Positions 44,352 to 53,171 of a stretch of 64,000 nt of DNA are shown here, one piece after another. Source of the stretch: JAJEFO01 sp965208685 (lineage in GTDB: Bacteria > Pseudomonadota > Alphaproteobacteria > Rhodobacterales > Rhodobacteraceae); NCBI GenBank assembly GCA_965208685.1, contig CBDBPL010000007.1:1674001-1738000 (forward strand). Direction: 5' to 3'. The notes under the pieces were generated by a model. That model was not told where the DNA came from, made no database searches, and was given only the letters and a program-made list of their open reading frames with translations. Made by a program: the position numbers and the translations under genes. Each line of letters starts with the position of its first letter. The first letter of the stretch is position 1.

Positions 44352-45836
44352 ATGCGAAAGTTTACAGAAATCGGCAAAGTGGGACAGAATGCGAGTTCCG
44401 CACTTGTGGCGCGACATGGCAAGGAACAAGATGCCTTGGGAGACGGGAATTTGAGGGGAAACAGGGAAGCGCCGAAACCGCGACGGGTCGCCATAATCGG
44501 CGCCGGGGCCTCGGGTCTTGGTGTCGCTTGGGCATTGAGTCAACACCCTGACCGGTTTGAGATCCGAGTGTACGAGGCGCAGGACCAGATCGGCGGAAAT
44601 GCCATAACCGTTGACATGCCGCAGGACGACGGAACGACAATCCCGTTCGACATCTCCGTGACGGCGCTCATTCCGTCGGTCTATCACCACATTGTCCTGC
44701 TCATGCGGCAGTTAGACATTGAACTCGTAGACACTGTTTTCAGTTACAGCGTGAATTACCGCGGCGAAGCCTATGCGCACGACATGGATTCAGGCGTCAG
44801 GGAACAGTGCCAGGCAGAAATCGAGAGATTCCAAGGACTGCTTCGGTGCCTGCAGTGGTTTGGCCGACTCAATCGAACAAGGTCGAAACTGCTTGGCTTC
44901 CTGAATCCGTTCAATTTTGTCAGCATGGGCGCCGTCCTCAATCTGGGCGGGTTCTCCGGCGACTTCAGGTACAAGGTTCTGAAGCCGATGTTCGTGAACT
45001 TCCTGATGGCCACGAACGTCTTCGACATGCCCGCATCCCTGTTTGCCCGGTATCTGGAGTTCTTCGACATCGAATCCGCCACACCGATGCAGACCTGGGA
45101 CCAGGGAACCCGGCGCATATACGAGGGGCTGTCAGCCGGCTTCAGGGACAGGATCTACCTTCAGCGGCCGGTCAGGAAGGTGTTCAGGCGACAGTCAGGC
45201 GTTGTGGTTGAGGACGAGAATGGGCAGTCCGAACCCTTTGACGACGTGGTCTTTGCGTGCAACGCGAACCAGACGTTGATGATCGTGGACAAGCCGAGTT
45301 TCATTGAACGATGGCTGCTTTCCGCAATCCGGTACGAAAGCGAGCTGCACAACCATACGGTCGTTCATTCGGACGCGTCGGTACTGCCCGACTCGGCCGC
45401 GAAGCCCATTTCGACCAGGAGCAACCATATCGAGCAATTCGGCGCCCGGCCGGACAATTACGAGATCACCTACATCATGCACAACCAGCAGCCTTGGGCC
45501 GGTCGGTCGGACAAGCCGTGCCTCGTGACCTACAATCCGGCAAGCCGGATTGACGAAGCCAAGATCGTGAAGAGGTGGTGGTTCCAGCATGTGGTTCACG
45601 ATGTCCGGCACGTGGCGTTGCTGATCCATTGCTTCCGCCTCGTCCAGGGCAGGCGTCGAACGTGGCATTGCGGGGCGCACACGTTGCTGAACAGCCAGGA
45701 AACCTGTTTCGTTTCGGGGCTGGTCACGGCAAGACAGATGGGAGCCGACTATCCGTTCCAGGATGCCGAAGCCAGAAAGTGGTTCAACTTCTACGGACGC
45801 ATGATGTACGGGTGGCGCTTCAGAAAGGCGCGCTGA
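44352..45836 (+). CDS. FAD-dependent oxidoreductase (flavin amine oxidase-like, COG2907 type)
   Basis: A 494-residue flavoprotein. After a non-conserved ~45-residue start comes VAIIGAGASGLGVAWALSQH (FAD motif, residues 46-65) and VYEAQDQIGGNAITVDMP, followed by DISVTALIPSVYHHIVLLMR. The C-terminal FAD segment is FVSGLVTARQMGADYPFQDA. This is the layout of predicted NAD/FAD-binding proteins of the amine oxidase/phytoene desaturase superfamily, which often sit beside cyclopropane-synthase-like methyltransferases. Here the partners are a P450 and an SMT-like enzyme, so desaturation or oxidation of a polycyclic lipid is a fair guess. The ATG at 44352 has AGGTGG upstream. Base composition is lower in GC than the core genes. 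Confidence 0.75.
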   Translation: MRKFTEIGKVGQNASSALVARHGKEQDALGDGNLRGNREAPKPRRVAIIGAGASGLGVAWALSQHPDRFEIRVYEAQDQIGGNAITVDMPQDDGTTIPFDISVTALIPSVYHHIVLLMRQLDIELVDTVFSYSVNYRGEAYAHDMDSGVREQCQAEIERFQGLLRCLQWFGRLNRTRSKLLGFLNPFNFVSMGAVLNLGGFSGDFRYKVLKPMFVNFLMATNVFDMPASLFARYLEFFDIESATPMQTWDQGTRRIYEGLSAGFRDRIYLQRPVRKVFRRQSGVVVEDENGQSEPFDDVVFACNANQTLMIVDKPSFIERWLLSAIRYESELHNHTVVHSDASVLPDSAAKPISTRSNHIEQFGARPDNYEITYIMHNQQPWAGRSDKPCLVTYNPASRIDEAKIVKRWWFQHVVHDVRHVALLIHCFRLVQGRRRTWHCGAHTLLNSQETCFVSGLVTARQMGADYPFQDAEARKWFNFYGRMMYGWRFRKAR

Positions 45837-46585
45837 ACCGAGGCATCCAGTGCGACACCGAGAGTGGTGCCGATCTGGCCGCCGGAGCCCGCCCTGCTTC
45901 GCGAAAGCATGCGGCATGGGGCTGACGAAGGGCCAGGCGCCATTTTTCTTTCCGCCGCCGGGTGTGCAGCGGTTGCATGCAACGTGGCGCCAGAGGACAG
46001 GAACCGTTGCGCCAGCGCCTCCCTGTGGCTTCGCGGCAAGGGCAGGGCGACGAGCCCGCATCCATCCGAAGAGGCGGGGCGTGGTGGCCAGCCAGCCTCA
46101 TTGCGCCGGCGGCGTCCTGCATTCGCCGCGTCTTGCAGCAAGTTTCCAGACGGAAGATCTTGGTCATCCAGGATTTGGGCCGGCTGAAGCGCGGAAGCAT
46201 GAAGTTCGCGCGTCCAGGACACACCAGGTTCAAGTAAGTGTGGAGAAGTGCAGACGAAGCCGATTGCGGCCAAATTCGTTGACCTGCCTGCGATAAGGGC
46301 ATAGATTTCCAACGGAAAATGAATGGTCGGGATTTCGACGAGGAGGCCGCCCCTTGCCCAAGCGGCCCGGCTTTGCGCTTTGGAATGGAAATGCTGCAAT
46401 GAATCGAATTTACAGTCCCGGTTGCCGGACCACCTCCGCGCATGGCTCTGCAGAATCCTTCTCCGCTCCAAGGCTCCCTCTGACCGCGTCTCACTTGCTG
46501 CTTTCCGCCCACGTCCGATCAAGCCACACTGCAATTCCTTCGTCCGTATTCCATCCTTGAGCTTGTCACGAGGAGGTCCTGCCTG
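45837..46585. other. 749-base stretch without a recognisable gene
   Basis: It lies between the FAD oxidoreductase and the P450 fusion, both rightward. Minus-strand frames of about 230-250 codons and plus-strand frames up to 148 codons are open, but none matches a family I recognise. In COG2907 loci a DUF1365 gene often follows the oxidoreductase; I looked for one and found no trace. The last bases carry AGGAGG (46571-46576) for the next gene. Confidence 0.35.
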
Positions 46586-48613
46586 ATGGATGCCGCCACA
46601 AAGGACGTGACGACCCGGTCACTGAGCTTGGTCGACGAGTTCGTCCTGATGCTGTTCAGCGAATCCACCGGCTACTTTCACCAGGTGCCGGGCTGGAACA
46701 TGAACTGCGCCATCGTCGGTGCGGTTCTTGCGGAACTCTCTCTCCTTTCGCGCATCGACACGGACATGAAGTCGCTGCACCTCCTTGATCCGACTGAGAC
46801 CGGAGATCCGGCGCTTGATCCCATACTGCAGGAAATTGCCGCCAGCCAGGAAAGTCGGGACACGCAATTCTGGGTTGAACGGCTAGTGGCCCATGCCGAG
46901 TCGGTGATCAGCGTGACGCTGGATCGATTGCTCGATCTGAAGATCCTGGAGCGCCACGACGGCGAATTCTACACGCTGGTTGCGACGAATTTGCACACGG
47001 CAGCGCGTGGTGCGCTCAAGGAGGGTGCCGCCGACCTGTTTGTCAAGGCACGCGTCTCGCTGATCATCCTGACCGACTCGATTCCGGATCCGAGAGACGC
47101 CATCATCGTCGGTCTCGCCAACGCGTGCGACGTTCTTCGATTCATGTTCGATCTGGATGCGGAAGCCGAACGGCGAATCGAACAAATCTGCAATTTGGAC
47201 ATCATCGGCCGCACGGTCGCCGAAGCGGTCAAACACAACATCGTCAACCCTCGGGTTCAGCGCATCGTCGGCTTGAAGAAGTACCCCACAGTTCGATGGC
47301 GCTACCTGCTGCGAAGTCCGCATTTGCGATCCGGCAACGTTCCGGCGCTGTTCTCAGACCTTGCGCAAGAGTACGGCCCGGTGTTCCAGATCAAGCCGCC
47401 ATTTTCGCCGTCTCTGCTCTTCATGGGTGGACCCGAAGTCAATCGCTGGGTGCACCGGAAAGGACGCATATTCCTGAGGGCAGCGGACTATTTCGCGGGC
47501 ATCGAGGAGGTGTATGGGGCCCACGGGGTGTTTCCATCGCTCGATGGCGCCGATCACTTCCGGCTTCGCAAGGCGCTGAACCACGGCTATTCCCGCAACA
47601 GGCTAGAGGGGCATCTGGACACGCTTTACCTTCGGATCCGGAATTTTGTCGCGGATTGGGAGGAAGGCGCATTCCTGCAGCCCGCGAGCGCGTGTCGACA
47701 TTTGGCCAACACCCAGATTGGCCCGCTCATGGCAGGCATAGACACGCAAGACGTCATCGATGATCTGATCAAGTTCAAGGAACGGCTGCTTCTCACCCAC
47801 GTCGGGCGCGTGCTGCCCAAGTTCCTTGCGCACACGCCGAGCATGAAGCGTCGCGCCAAGTTGATCGAAACGGTGGTTGAGCGCGTCCAATTCTCACACA
47901 CACCCGCCCAGCGGGCCGGATGCCCGCGCAATCTCGTGGACGACTTGCTCAGCCTGCACGCCAGTGACCCGCAATTTCTCCCCGAGTCGAACCTGAAGTT
48001 CTTCTTCTCCACTCCGGCACTCGCCAGCGTGTATCTCGGAGACATGCTGGGTTTCGCATTGTACTCCATGGCGGCGCGCAGCGAGATTCACGACGGAATT
48101 CGGAACGAGGCAGATGCGCTCTTTGGAGCCGGAGACCCGGAAGGTCCGGACTTCTCAAAGTCGGCCATCGACGTTACGCACCGGTTCATCATGGAGTGCC
48201 TGAGGATGTATCCTATCATTCCCATGTCCATCCGAAACGTCATGAACACATGCGTGGTCGAGGGCTTCGAATTGCCGATCGGCACGCGCGTCCACATCGT
48301 CCAAACGGCGACACACTACATGGACGACCTCTTCCCAGATCCCCTCAAGCTCGACATTGACCGGTATCTGCCGTCACGCAACGAGCATCTCGGCACTTCC
48401 TATGCACCGTACGGCCTGGGCACGCATTTGTGCCTTGGCTTTCGCTGGGTCGAACTGCAGCTCGCAATCAACCTGTTGATGATCGCCCATTATTTCACGC
48501 TCGAGGTCTTTCCGGCCAATCACCCGCTCAAGCTCAGCCCGTTTCCGTCAATGTCCCCAAGCAAATCGCTGCGGCTGAAGATCGTCGAGAAAAGGCGCGA
48601 GTTGTCCGCCTGA
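46586..48613 (+). CDS. GPP34 (GOLPH3-like) domain fused to cytochrome P450
   Basis: A 675-residue two-domain protein. Residues about 12-225 look like a GPP34/GOLPH3 domain: SLSLVDEFVLMLFSESTGYF, an IVGAVLAELSLLSRIDTD helix, and DPRDAIIVGLANACDVLRFM. GOLPH3 proteins bind phosphoinositides in eukaryotes; bacterial forms are uncharacterised. Residues about 240-670 are a P450: VFQIKPPF, then ExxR as E537-CL-R540, a PERF-like DIDRYLPSRNEHL, and the heme loop YGLGTHLCLG with Cys616. The I-helix (FFSTPALASVYLGDMLGFAL, about 474-493) lacks the A-G-x-x-T pair used for O2 activation, so chemistry may be unusual. AGGAGG precedes the ATG. Lies between the FAD oxidoreductase and the SMT-like gene. Confidence 0.8.
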   Translation: MDAATKDVTTRSLSLVDEFVLMLFSESTGYFHQVPGWNMNCAIVGAVLAELSLLSRIDTDMKSLHLLDPTETGDPALDPILQEIAASQESRDTQFWVERLVAHAESVISVTLDRLLDLKILERHDGEFYTLVATNLHTAARGALKEGAADLFVKARVSLIILTDSIPDPRDAIIVGLANACDVLRFMFDLDAEAERRIEQICNLDIIGRTVAEAVKHNIVNPRVQRIVGLKKYPTVRWRYLLRSPHLRSGNVPALFSDLAQEYGPVFQIKPPFSPSLLFMGGPEVNRWVHRKGRIFLRAADYFAGIEEVYGAHGVFPSLDGADHFRLRKALNHGYSRNRLEGHLDTLYLRIRNFVADWEEGAFLQPASACRHLANTQIGPLMAGIDTQDVIDDLIKFKERLLLTHVGRVLPKFLAHTPSMKRRAKLIETVVERVQFSHTPAQRAGCPRNLVDDLLSLHASDPQFLPESNLKFFFSTPALASVYLGDMLGFALYSMAARSEIHDGIRNEADALFGAGDPEGPDFSKSAIDVTHRFIMECLRMYPIIPMSIRNVMNTCVVEGFELPIGTRVHIVQTATHYMDDLFPDPLKLDIDRYLPSRNEHLGTSYAPYGLGTHLCLGFRWVELQLAINLLMIAHYFTLEVFPANHPLKLSPFPSMSPSKSLRLKIVEKRRELSA

Positions 48614-48833
48614 CACGTGCACGGGTTTGCGCAGATTCTCCCGGCGCGCCAGTCAATGGACCACGTCAATGCCCGAGAAGAACGAGATCCGTCGTGGTCA
48701 CGCTCCCTAAAATGGTCATTGACACTCAAGCACATATTGCGGAGAGCGGTCCCATGTTGGCCAAATTGGTGACGTGTCCGGGCTGGGACTGGCGGGACGC
48801 GGAACCATTCTTACGTGCAGGAGAGGTCGCTCC

Positions 48834-49871
48834 ATGCAGATCGCCAAACTGTCCAAAGGGCTGAGAGCCGCATATTCCGGGTCGAACGTGGCCAAGCGCA
48901 TGCAGCACTTCGACGGCTGGATCGACAGGGCGGCTTCGGAAGAGGTCAGCGTCAACGGGTACGACCATGTCGAGACAGTCAGGGAATACTATGATCTTTG
49001 TAGCGAGTTCATGGTGTTCGGCTGGAGTGAAGCATTGCACTTCTCGCCGTTGGCTCTTGGGGAGAGCCTGGAGGAGTCCCAGATTCGGCATCAGCAGATG
49101 ATGATCGGCAAGCTGCAGCTGCAGGAGGGCATGACGATCGTCGATGTCGGTTGCGGGGTCGGCGGTCCGATGCGTCGTGTCGTGCAAGAGGCAGGCGTCA
49201 GGGTCGTCGGTGTCAACAGCAGTGAAATCCAGCTTGAGAAGGCAAAGTCCCTGATTGCCGAGGTGGGGATCGAGCACATGGCAAGCTGCATTGCTTGCAG
49301 CTTCATGGACATGGGCGGCATCGAAGATGAAACGTTCGATCGAGGCTACGCCATCGAGTCAACGTGCCATGCGCCGGACAAGGCTGGCGCGTTCGCCGAG
49401 ATTTACCGCGTGCTCAAACCTGGAGCGCTATTCTGGGGCCAGGAAATGTGCCTGACTGACAAGTTCAATCCCGACGACGCCGGGCACCAGACCGTCAAGC
49501 GGCACCTGCAGCACGGCATTGCACTCAACGAAATCGCCACAATGGACGAAGTCAAACGGGCGCTCGAGGTGGCGGGATTCCTGGTCGAGGAGTTGGAGGA
49601 TCTTGCCGATGAGGAGGGCGATACAGTCATTCCGTGGTATCGCCCCATGGAAAGGCGGCACGGAATCTTGAGCACGGCCCTGAGCAGGACACCGCTCGGC
49701 CGGAAAGCGGCCATAGCGGCATCGAAGCTGGCGGAGGCGCTGGGAGCATTTCCGAAGGGCTCGGCAGATGTCGTCAGGTTCATGGACCGGACTGCGGACG
49801 CCTATGTCGCCGGCGGGAGGACCGGGATCTTCACTCCATTGTGCTGTTTTCTGGCTCGCAAGCCATCGTGA
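48834..49871 (+). CDS. Sterol C24-methyltransferase-like SAM-dependent methyltransferase
   Basis: A 345-residue class I methyltransferase of the SMT family. Near residues 58-71, EFMVFGWSEALHFSP corresponds to sterol region I (eukaryotic Y-E-Y/W-G-W-G-x-S-F-H-F). The SAM loop is VDVGCGVGGPMRRVVQEAG (103-121), identical in its core to SMTs. IESTCHAPDKAGAFAEIYRV (174-193) and WGQEMCLTDKFNPDD are the other SMT hallmarks, and the C-terminal SMT domain ends with GGRTGIFTPLCCFLARKP. Region I is altered (FGWSEALHF), so the substrate may be a related triterpenoid or lipid and not delta-24 sterol. The ATG at 48834 follows AGGAGAGG. Confidence 0.82.
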   Translation: MQIAKLSKGLRAAYSGSNVAKRMQHFDGWIDRAASEEVSVNGYDHVETVREYYDLCSEFMVFGWSEALHFSPLALGESLEESQIRHQQMMIGKLQLQEGMTIVDVGCGVGGPMRRVVQEAGVRVVGVNSSEIQLEKAKSLIAEVGIEHMASCIACSFMDMGGIEDETFDRGYAIESTCHAPDKAGAFAEIYRVLKPGALFWGQEMCLTDKFNPDDAGHQTVKRHLQHGIALNEIATMDEVKRALEVAGFLVEELEDLADEEGDTVIPWYRPMERRHGILSTALSRTPLGRKAAIAASKLAEALGAFPKGSADVVRFMDRTADAYVAGGRTGIFTPLCCFLARKPS

Positions 49872-50007
49872 CGGGCCGTCGCTCTCGGTGTCCCAACGGC
49901 AATCCGGCGACGTTTCATCCGGTCAGGTCGCCCTGGCCAGGCGGCAAGGAAAGGCGGAATTGTCTCACTCCGATCATCGGCATCAGGTGAGGCAAGACCT
50001 GAAAGAC

Positions 50008-52338
50008 CTAAACGGCCTCCCGCTTCAACCGCTCCCTGATCTGTTTGGTTGACTCCTTTGCTCCATCAAGCGCAATCAGGAGGGGTGGCAGGAACAGGAA
50101 GTCCGCCAGCAGCGCGATGATGACCGTCGTCCCCATGAGCAGGCCCAGCGTCTGGTTGCTTGCCATCCCCGATGCAGCGAACACGAGGAATCCGAGGGCG
50201 AACACGAGCGTCGTCGCGAACAGCGCCTTGCCGACCGTGCGGAGCGCGGTCTGAACCGATTCTGACGGCAGAAGTCCCTGCTTTCGGGCCCTAAGGTACT
50301 TGGTCAGGAAGTGAATGGTGTCGTCGACGATGATTCCGAATGCCAGGGCGGTCACCACCGAAGCCGCGACGCCTACTTCCCCCACCGCATATCCCCAGGC
50401 GCCCATCGCCATGGCGGCAGGAACGAAATTGGGTATCAAGCTGATCAGGCCGTACCGGAGGCTCCTGAAGATGAAGCAGAGCAGCAACGAGACGACGGAC
50501 ATGGCGACTATGGTGCCGATCAGCATCTTCTCGATGTTTCTCTTGATCGAATAGGCTCCGATAAGCGTTGCCCCAGTGGCTCCGGTCTCCAGGCTTGGCG
50601 CGTTCTGCCGCAGCCAGTCCTGCGCCCGGTTGTCAAGATCGATCTTCTCCTTCGCGGACAGGCTCTTCAGCACGACCGTCATTCGCGTGGCGGACCGTTC
50701 GACATCGATGAGATTGTTCAGGTCAAGCCCCACTGGCAGGGAAAACTCGTACAGCAGCAGGTACTGCGCTGCGAGGTCGGACTCGTCCGGCACCACGTAG
50801 CGGTCCGGGTCGTCGTCGTTCAGGATTCTGTTCAGCCGCTTGAGGATGTCGGTGATGGCGAAGACGTGGGCGACTTCCGGCTGCTCCCTGTACCAGGCGG
50901 CAAACGCATCGACGTCGTTCAGGTAGTCGACATCCGTGATGCCTCCCTCCCGTCCTGCGCTGAGCGAATACTCGAACGGTTCCAGCCCGACGAAATTCTC
51001 GCTGATGAATTCCATGGACCGGCGATATTCGTAGCTCTCGTCGAGAAGCTCGAGGGGATTCTCGTTGAGCTCGATCCGCGAAACGCCGGCGACGAGTACA
51101 ACGACGACAGCACCGGAAGAAAACAGCAGCGCGGTGTGGTTGGAGACGACAAATCGCCCGAACAGGTCGAAGAAGGTGCGCTTGCCCGTGCGCAGGGGCC
51201 GGGCACTCACGGGAAGAAGCGACAGCAGTGCTGGCAACAGCGTCACCGCGTAGACGAAGGCGCACATCGCGCCGAACGCGACGATGTTGCCCATGATGCG
51301 AAACGGTGGCATCTCGGAGAAGTTCAGGCTCAGGAAACCGATCGCGGTCGTGACAGACGTGAGAAACACCGGCCACATGTTTGATTGCACGGAAAGAATT
51401 ACCGCCTGCCTTCGGTCCTTGCCCTGCCGCATCTGCGCCAGCATTCCCTCGATGACATGCATGGAATGTGCGACGGCAACCGCCATCAGGATGAACAGCG
51501 CCGCTCCGCTTTCGCCGTACAGCTTCATTCCTGTCCAGCCGGCAAACCCGAGCCCGGACATGACGACTGCAACCAGCATTACGACGACTGCAGCCACCGC
51601 AAGTATCGAGCGCAACAATGCAAACGTCACGACCAGCATCGTCAGGAACGCGATCGGTCCGAGGATCCCCATGTCCTCGTTTATCGCGTCGCGAACTGAA
51701 CGGTTGAGCAAGATCTCGCCGGTGAGATGGTACTCGATGCTAGCATGGCTGGCACGGGCTTCGGCGGCGGCGGCGTGCAGAAAGTCGACCACGGCCACCT
51801 TGGCCTGTTGCCGGTCGAGATCCGGAAGCACCAGATTGACCATCAGCCCCGCGACGCGCCCGTCCCGGGAAACGAAGCGGCCGGCGACCTCCTCCGTCCC
51901 CAGCGCGACTTCCCTGACGCGCTCCAGGTCGCTTTCGGTCAGGCTGGCGGCGTCATCGATCAACGCTTCGACGAAGAGCTCGTCCCCGACCGACCAGCTG
52001 TGCGAGTAATTGGTTATCGAGTCGACGCGTGTCGCGTATGGAGTCAGCCAGAGCTGTTCGGTCATCTCCTCGACGGCCAGGAGAGTTTCGCGTGTGAAAA
52101 TGGTGTCATCATCTGGCGCCATGACCACAAGGAGGGAGTCGGAGAGCGCGTAGGTTTCCTCAAGCTGCTCAAGCGCGACAAGGCGCGGGTCGTCCTTGCT
52201 GAAGTGGTTCCTGAAGTCCACGTCGACTTCCACCAGCCACGCGGTGCCTGCGGAAATAGGCAGAAAGAAAAGCGCCGAGGCCAACACAGTGAGCCATCGT
52301 CGGCTCATTGCGAGTGAGATGAAGGCATCCATGGTCAC
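50008..52338 (-). CDS. MMPL/RND-family transporter (possible lipid or sterol transporter)
   Basis: A 776-residue inner-membrane RND/MMPL protein with 12 predicted helices in two halves: one N-terminal helix, a large periplasmic domain, five helices, then the same again. GESGAALFILMAVAVAHSMH and FGIIVDDTIHFLTKYLRARK are the TM4-like segments with the conserved acidic or His residues. There is no AcrA-like partner beside it. Hopanoid (HpnN) and sterol (BstA-like) transporters in bacteria belong to this superfamily, and its place facing the SMT gene suggests a lipid substrate. It is convergent with the SMT gene, 136 bases apart. Confidence 0.82.
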   Translation of the reverse strand: MTMDAFISLAMSRRWLTVLASALFFLPISAGTAWLVEVDVDFRNHFSKDDPRLVALEQLEETYALSDSLLVVMAPDDDTIFTRETLLAVEEMTEQLWLTPYATRVDSITNYSHSWSVGDELFVEALIDDAASLTESDLERVREVALGTEEVAGRFVSRDGRVAGLMVNLVLPDLDRQQAKVAVVDFLHAAAAEARASHASIEYHLTGEILLNRSVRDAINEDMGILGPIAFLTMLVVTFALLRSILAVAAVVVMLVAVVMSGLGFAGWTGMKLYGESGAALFILMAVAVAHSMHVIEGMLAQMRQGKDRRQAVILSVQSNMWPVFLTSVTTAIGFLSLNFSEMPPFRIMGNIVAFGAMCAFVYAVTLLPALLSLLPVSARPLRTGKRTFFDLFGRFVVSNHTALLFSSGAVVVVLVAGVSRIELNENPLELLDESYEYRRSMEFISENFVGLEPFEYSLSAGREGGITDVDYLNDVDAFAAWYREQPEVAHVFAITDILKRLNRILNDDDPDRYVVPDESDLAAQYLLLYEFSLPVGLDLNNLIDVERSATRMTVVLKSLSAKEKIDLDNRAQDWLRQNAPSLETGATGATLIGAYSIKRNIEKMLIGTIVAMSVVSLLLCFIFRSLRYGLISLIPNFVPAAMAMGAWGYAVGEVGVAASVVTALAFGIIVDDTIHFLTKYLRARKQGLLPSESVQTALRTVGKALFATTLVFALGFLVFAASGMASNQTLGLLMGTTVIIALLADFLFLPPLLIALDGAKESTKQIRERLKREAV

Positions 52339-52638
52339 TCCAGCGTATCGCTCAGTCGGGAGACCCTGTCAATCGACCGGCCCGCCTGGCTGTCCTGCAA
52401 GGACTGACGGTTTCGGTGACGGGCGAGGCCGGCGCGGTCCCGAACTTTCTGGACGTTCCAGACGTCTCGCACCGCACTTTTGCGATCGACCTCGACGCGC
52501 CCGGGCACCGCCTGGCAAGGCAATGCTACGCTTCGATGGCCGGGCTTCGCGACCGCCGACATGCCACGGCAGCACGCAGATCGGTCGTCGCCAAGGGCAG
52601 TCAGTGCTCTTGTCCCGAATGATCGGCTCGCGCGTGTC
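52339..52638. other. 300-base gap between transporter and cupin genes
   Basis: Both neighbours run leftwards. It holds the transporter promoter and the cupin 3' end. Open frames of about 100 codons on each strand look like shadows. No clear terminator was found. Confidence 0.35.
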
Positions 52639-53166
52639 TCAGCGAATGAACCGATCGACATAGTCTTCGCCCAGCCCGACTTCCGCGTAGTGCTTCCTGC
52701 ACATGTCGATCTTGGTGAAGACGTCTTCGTAGCCCTGGACCTTTCCGTAGGGGTCCACGTAGATCATCACGCCGTTCACCTGGAAATAGGTGATCATCTC
52801 GTCCACATCCCCGGGCACGACCAGTGTATGCGTCTCGCCCGGGGCCTCGAACACGTACGAGCCTTCGCGTGCCACCCAGTCATGTTCGAGGTAGTGCCAG
52901 CTGCCTTTCAGGACGAACCCGTGCACAGGCTGGGGATGCCGGTGGCGCGACAGGACTCCGGACTGGCGAACCCGTAGCAGGTTCATCCAGTATCCATGGC
53001 TTCGGTTCAGGCACAGCGGTCGGAAAGACACGGTGTCGGTCTGCGGCACCCAAAGGCGTTCATCTTTCGGGACGGCATCCGCTATGACGATTTCATCCAG
53101 CGCTTCCTCCGGGAAGGGCAACTGGTAGGGTGTCATCGGGTTCTGGTCTTGAGTTTCAATGGGCAT
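52639..53166 (-). CDS. Cupin protein, 2,4'-dihydroxyacetophenone dioxygenase family
   Basis: A 175-residue single-domain cupin. Motif 1 is in RVRQSGVLSRHRHPQPVHGF, with the His-x-His pair and a further His that bind iron; motif 2 is in APGETHTLVVPGDV. The start WVPQTDTVSFRPLCLNRSHG and the YVDPYGKVQGYEDVFTKIDM end are typical of the dihydroxyacetophenone-dioxygenase-like family. Characterised members cleave a C-C bond in substituted acetophenones, but most are of unknown substrate. It begins five bases after the SDR stop, so the two form an operon. Confidence 0.85.
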   Translation of the reverse strand: MPIETQDQNPMTPYQLPFPEEALDEIVIADAVPKDERLWVPQTDTVSFRPLCLNRSHGYWMNLLRVRQSGVLSRHRHPQPVHGFVLKGSWHYLEHDWVAREGSYVFEAPGETHTLVVPGDVDEMITYFQVNGVMIYVDPYGKVQGYEDVFTKIDMCRKHYAEVGLGEDYVDRFIR

Positions 53167-53171
53167 GTCGT

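Noticed and set aside
45791..46534. 247-codon minus-strand frame between the FAD oxidoreductase and P450 genes
   Set aside because: No recognisable family; I checked for a DUF1365 protein, which is often found in such loci, and saw none.
50311..51384. 357-codon plus-strand frame opposite the MMPL transporter
   Set aside because: Antisense shadow, Asp/His/Arg-rich with no domain.
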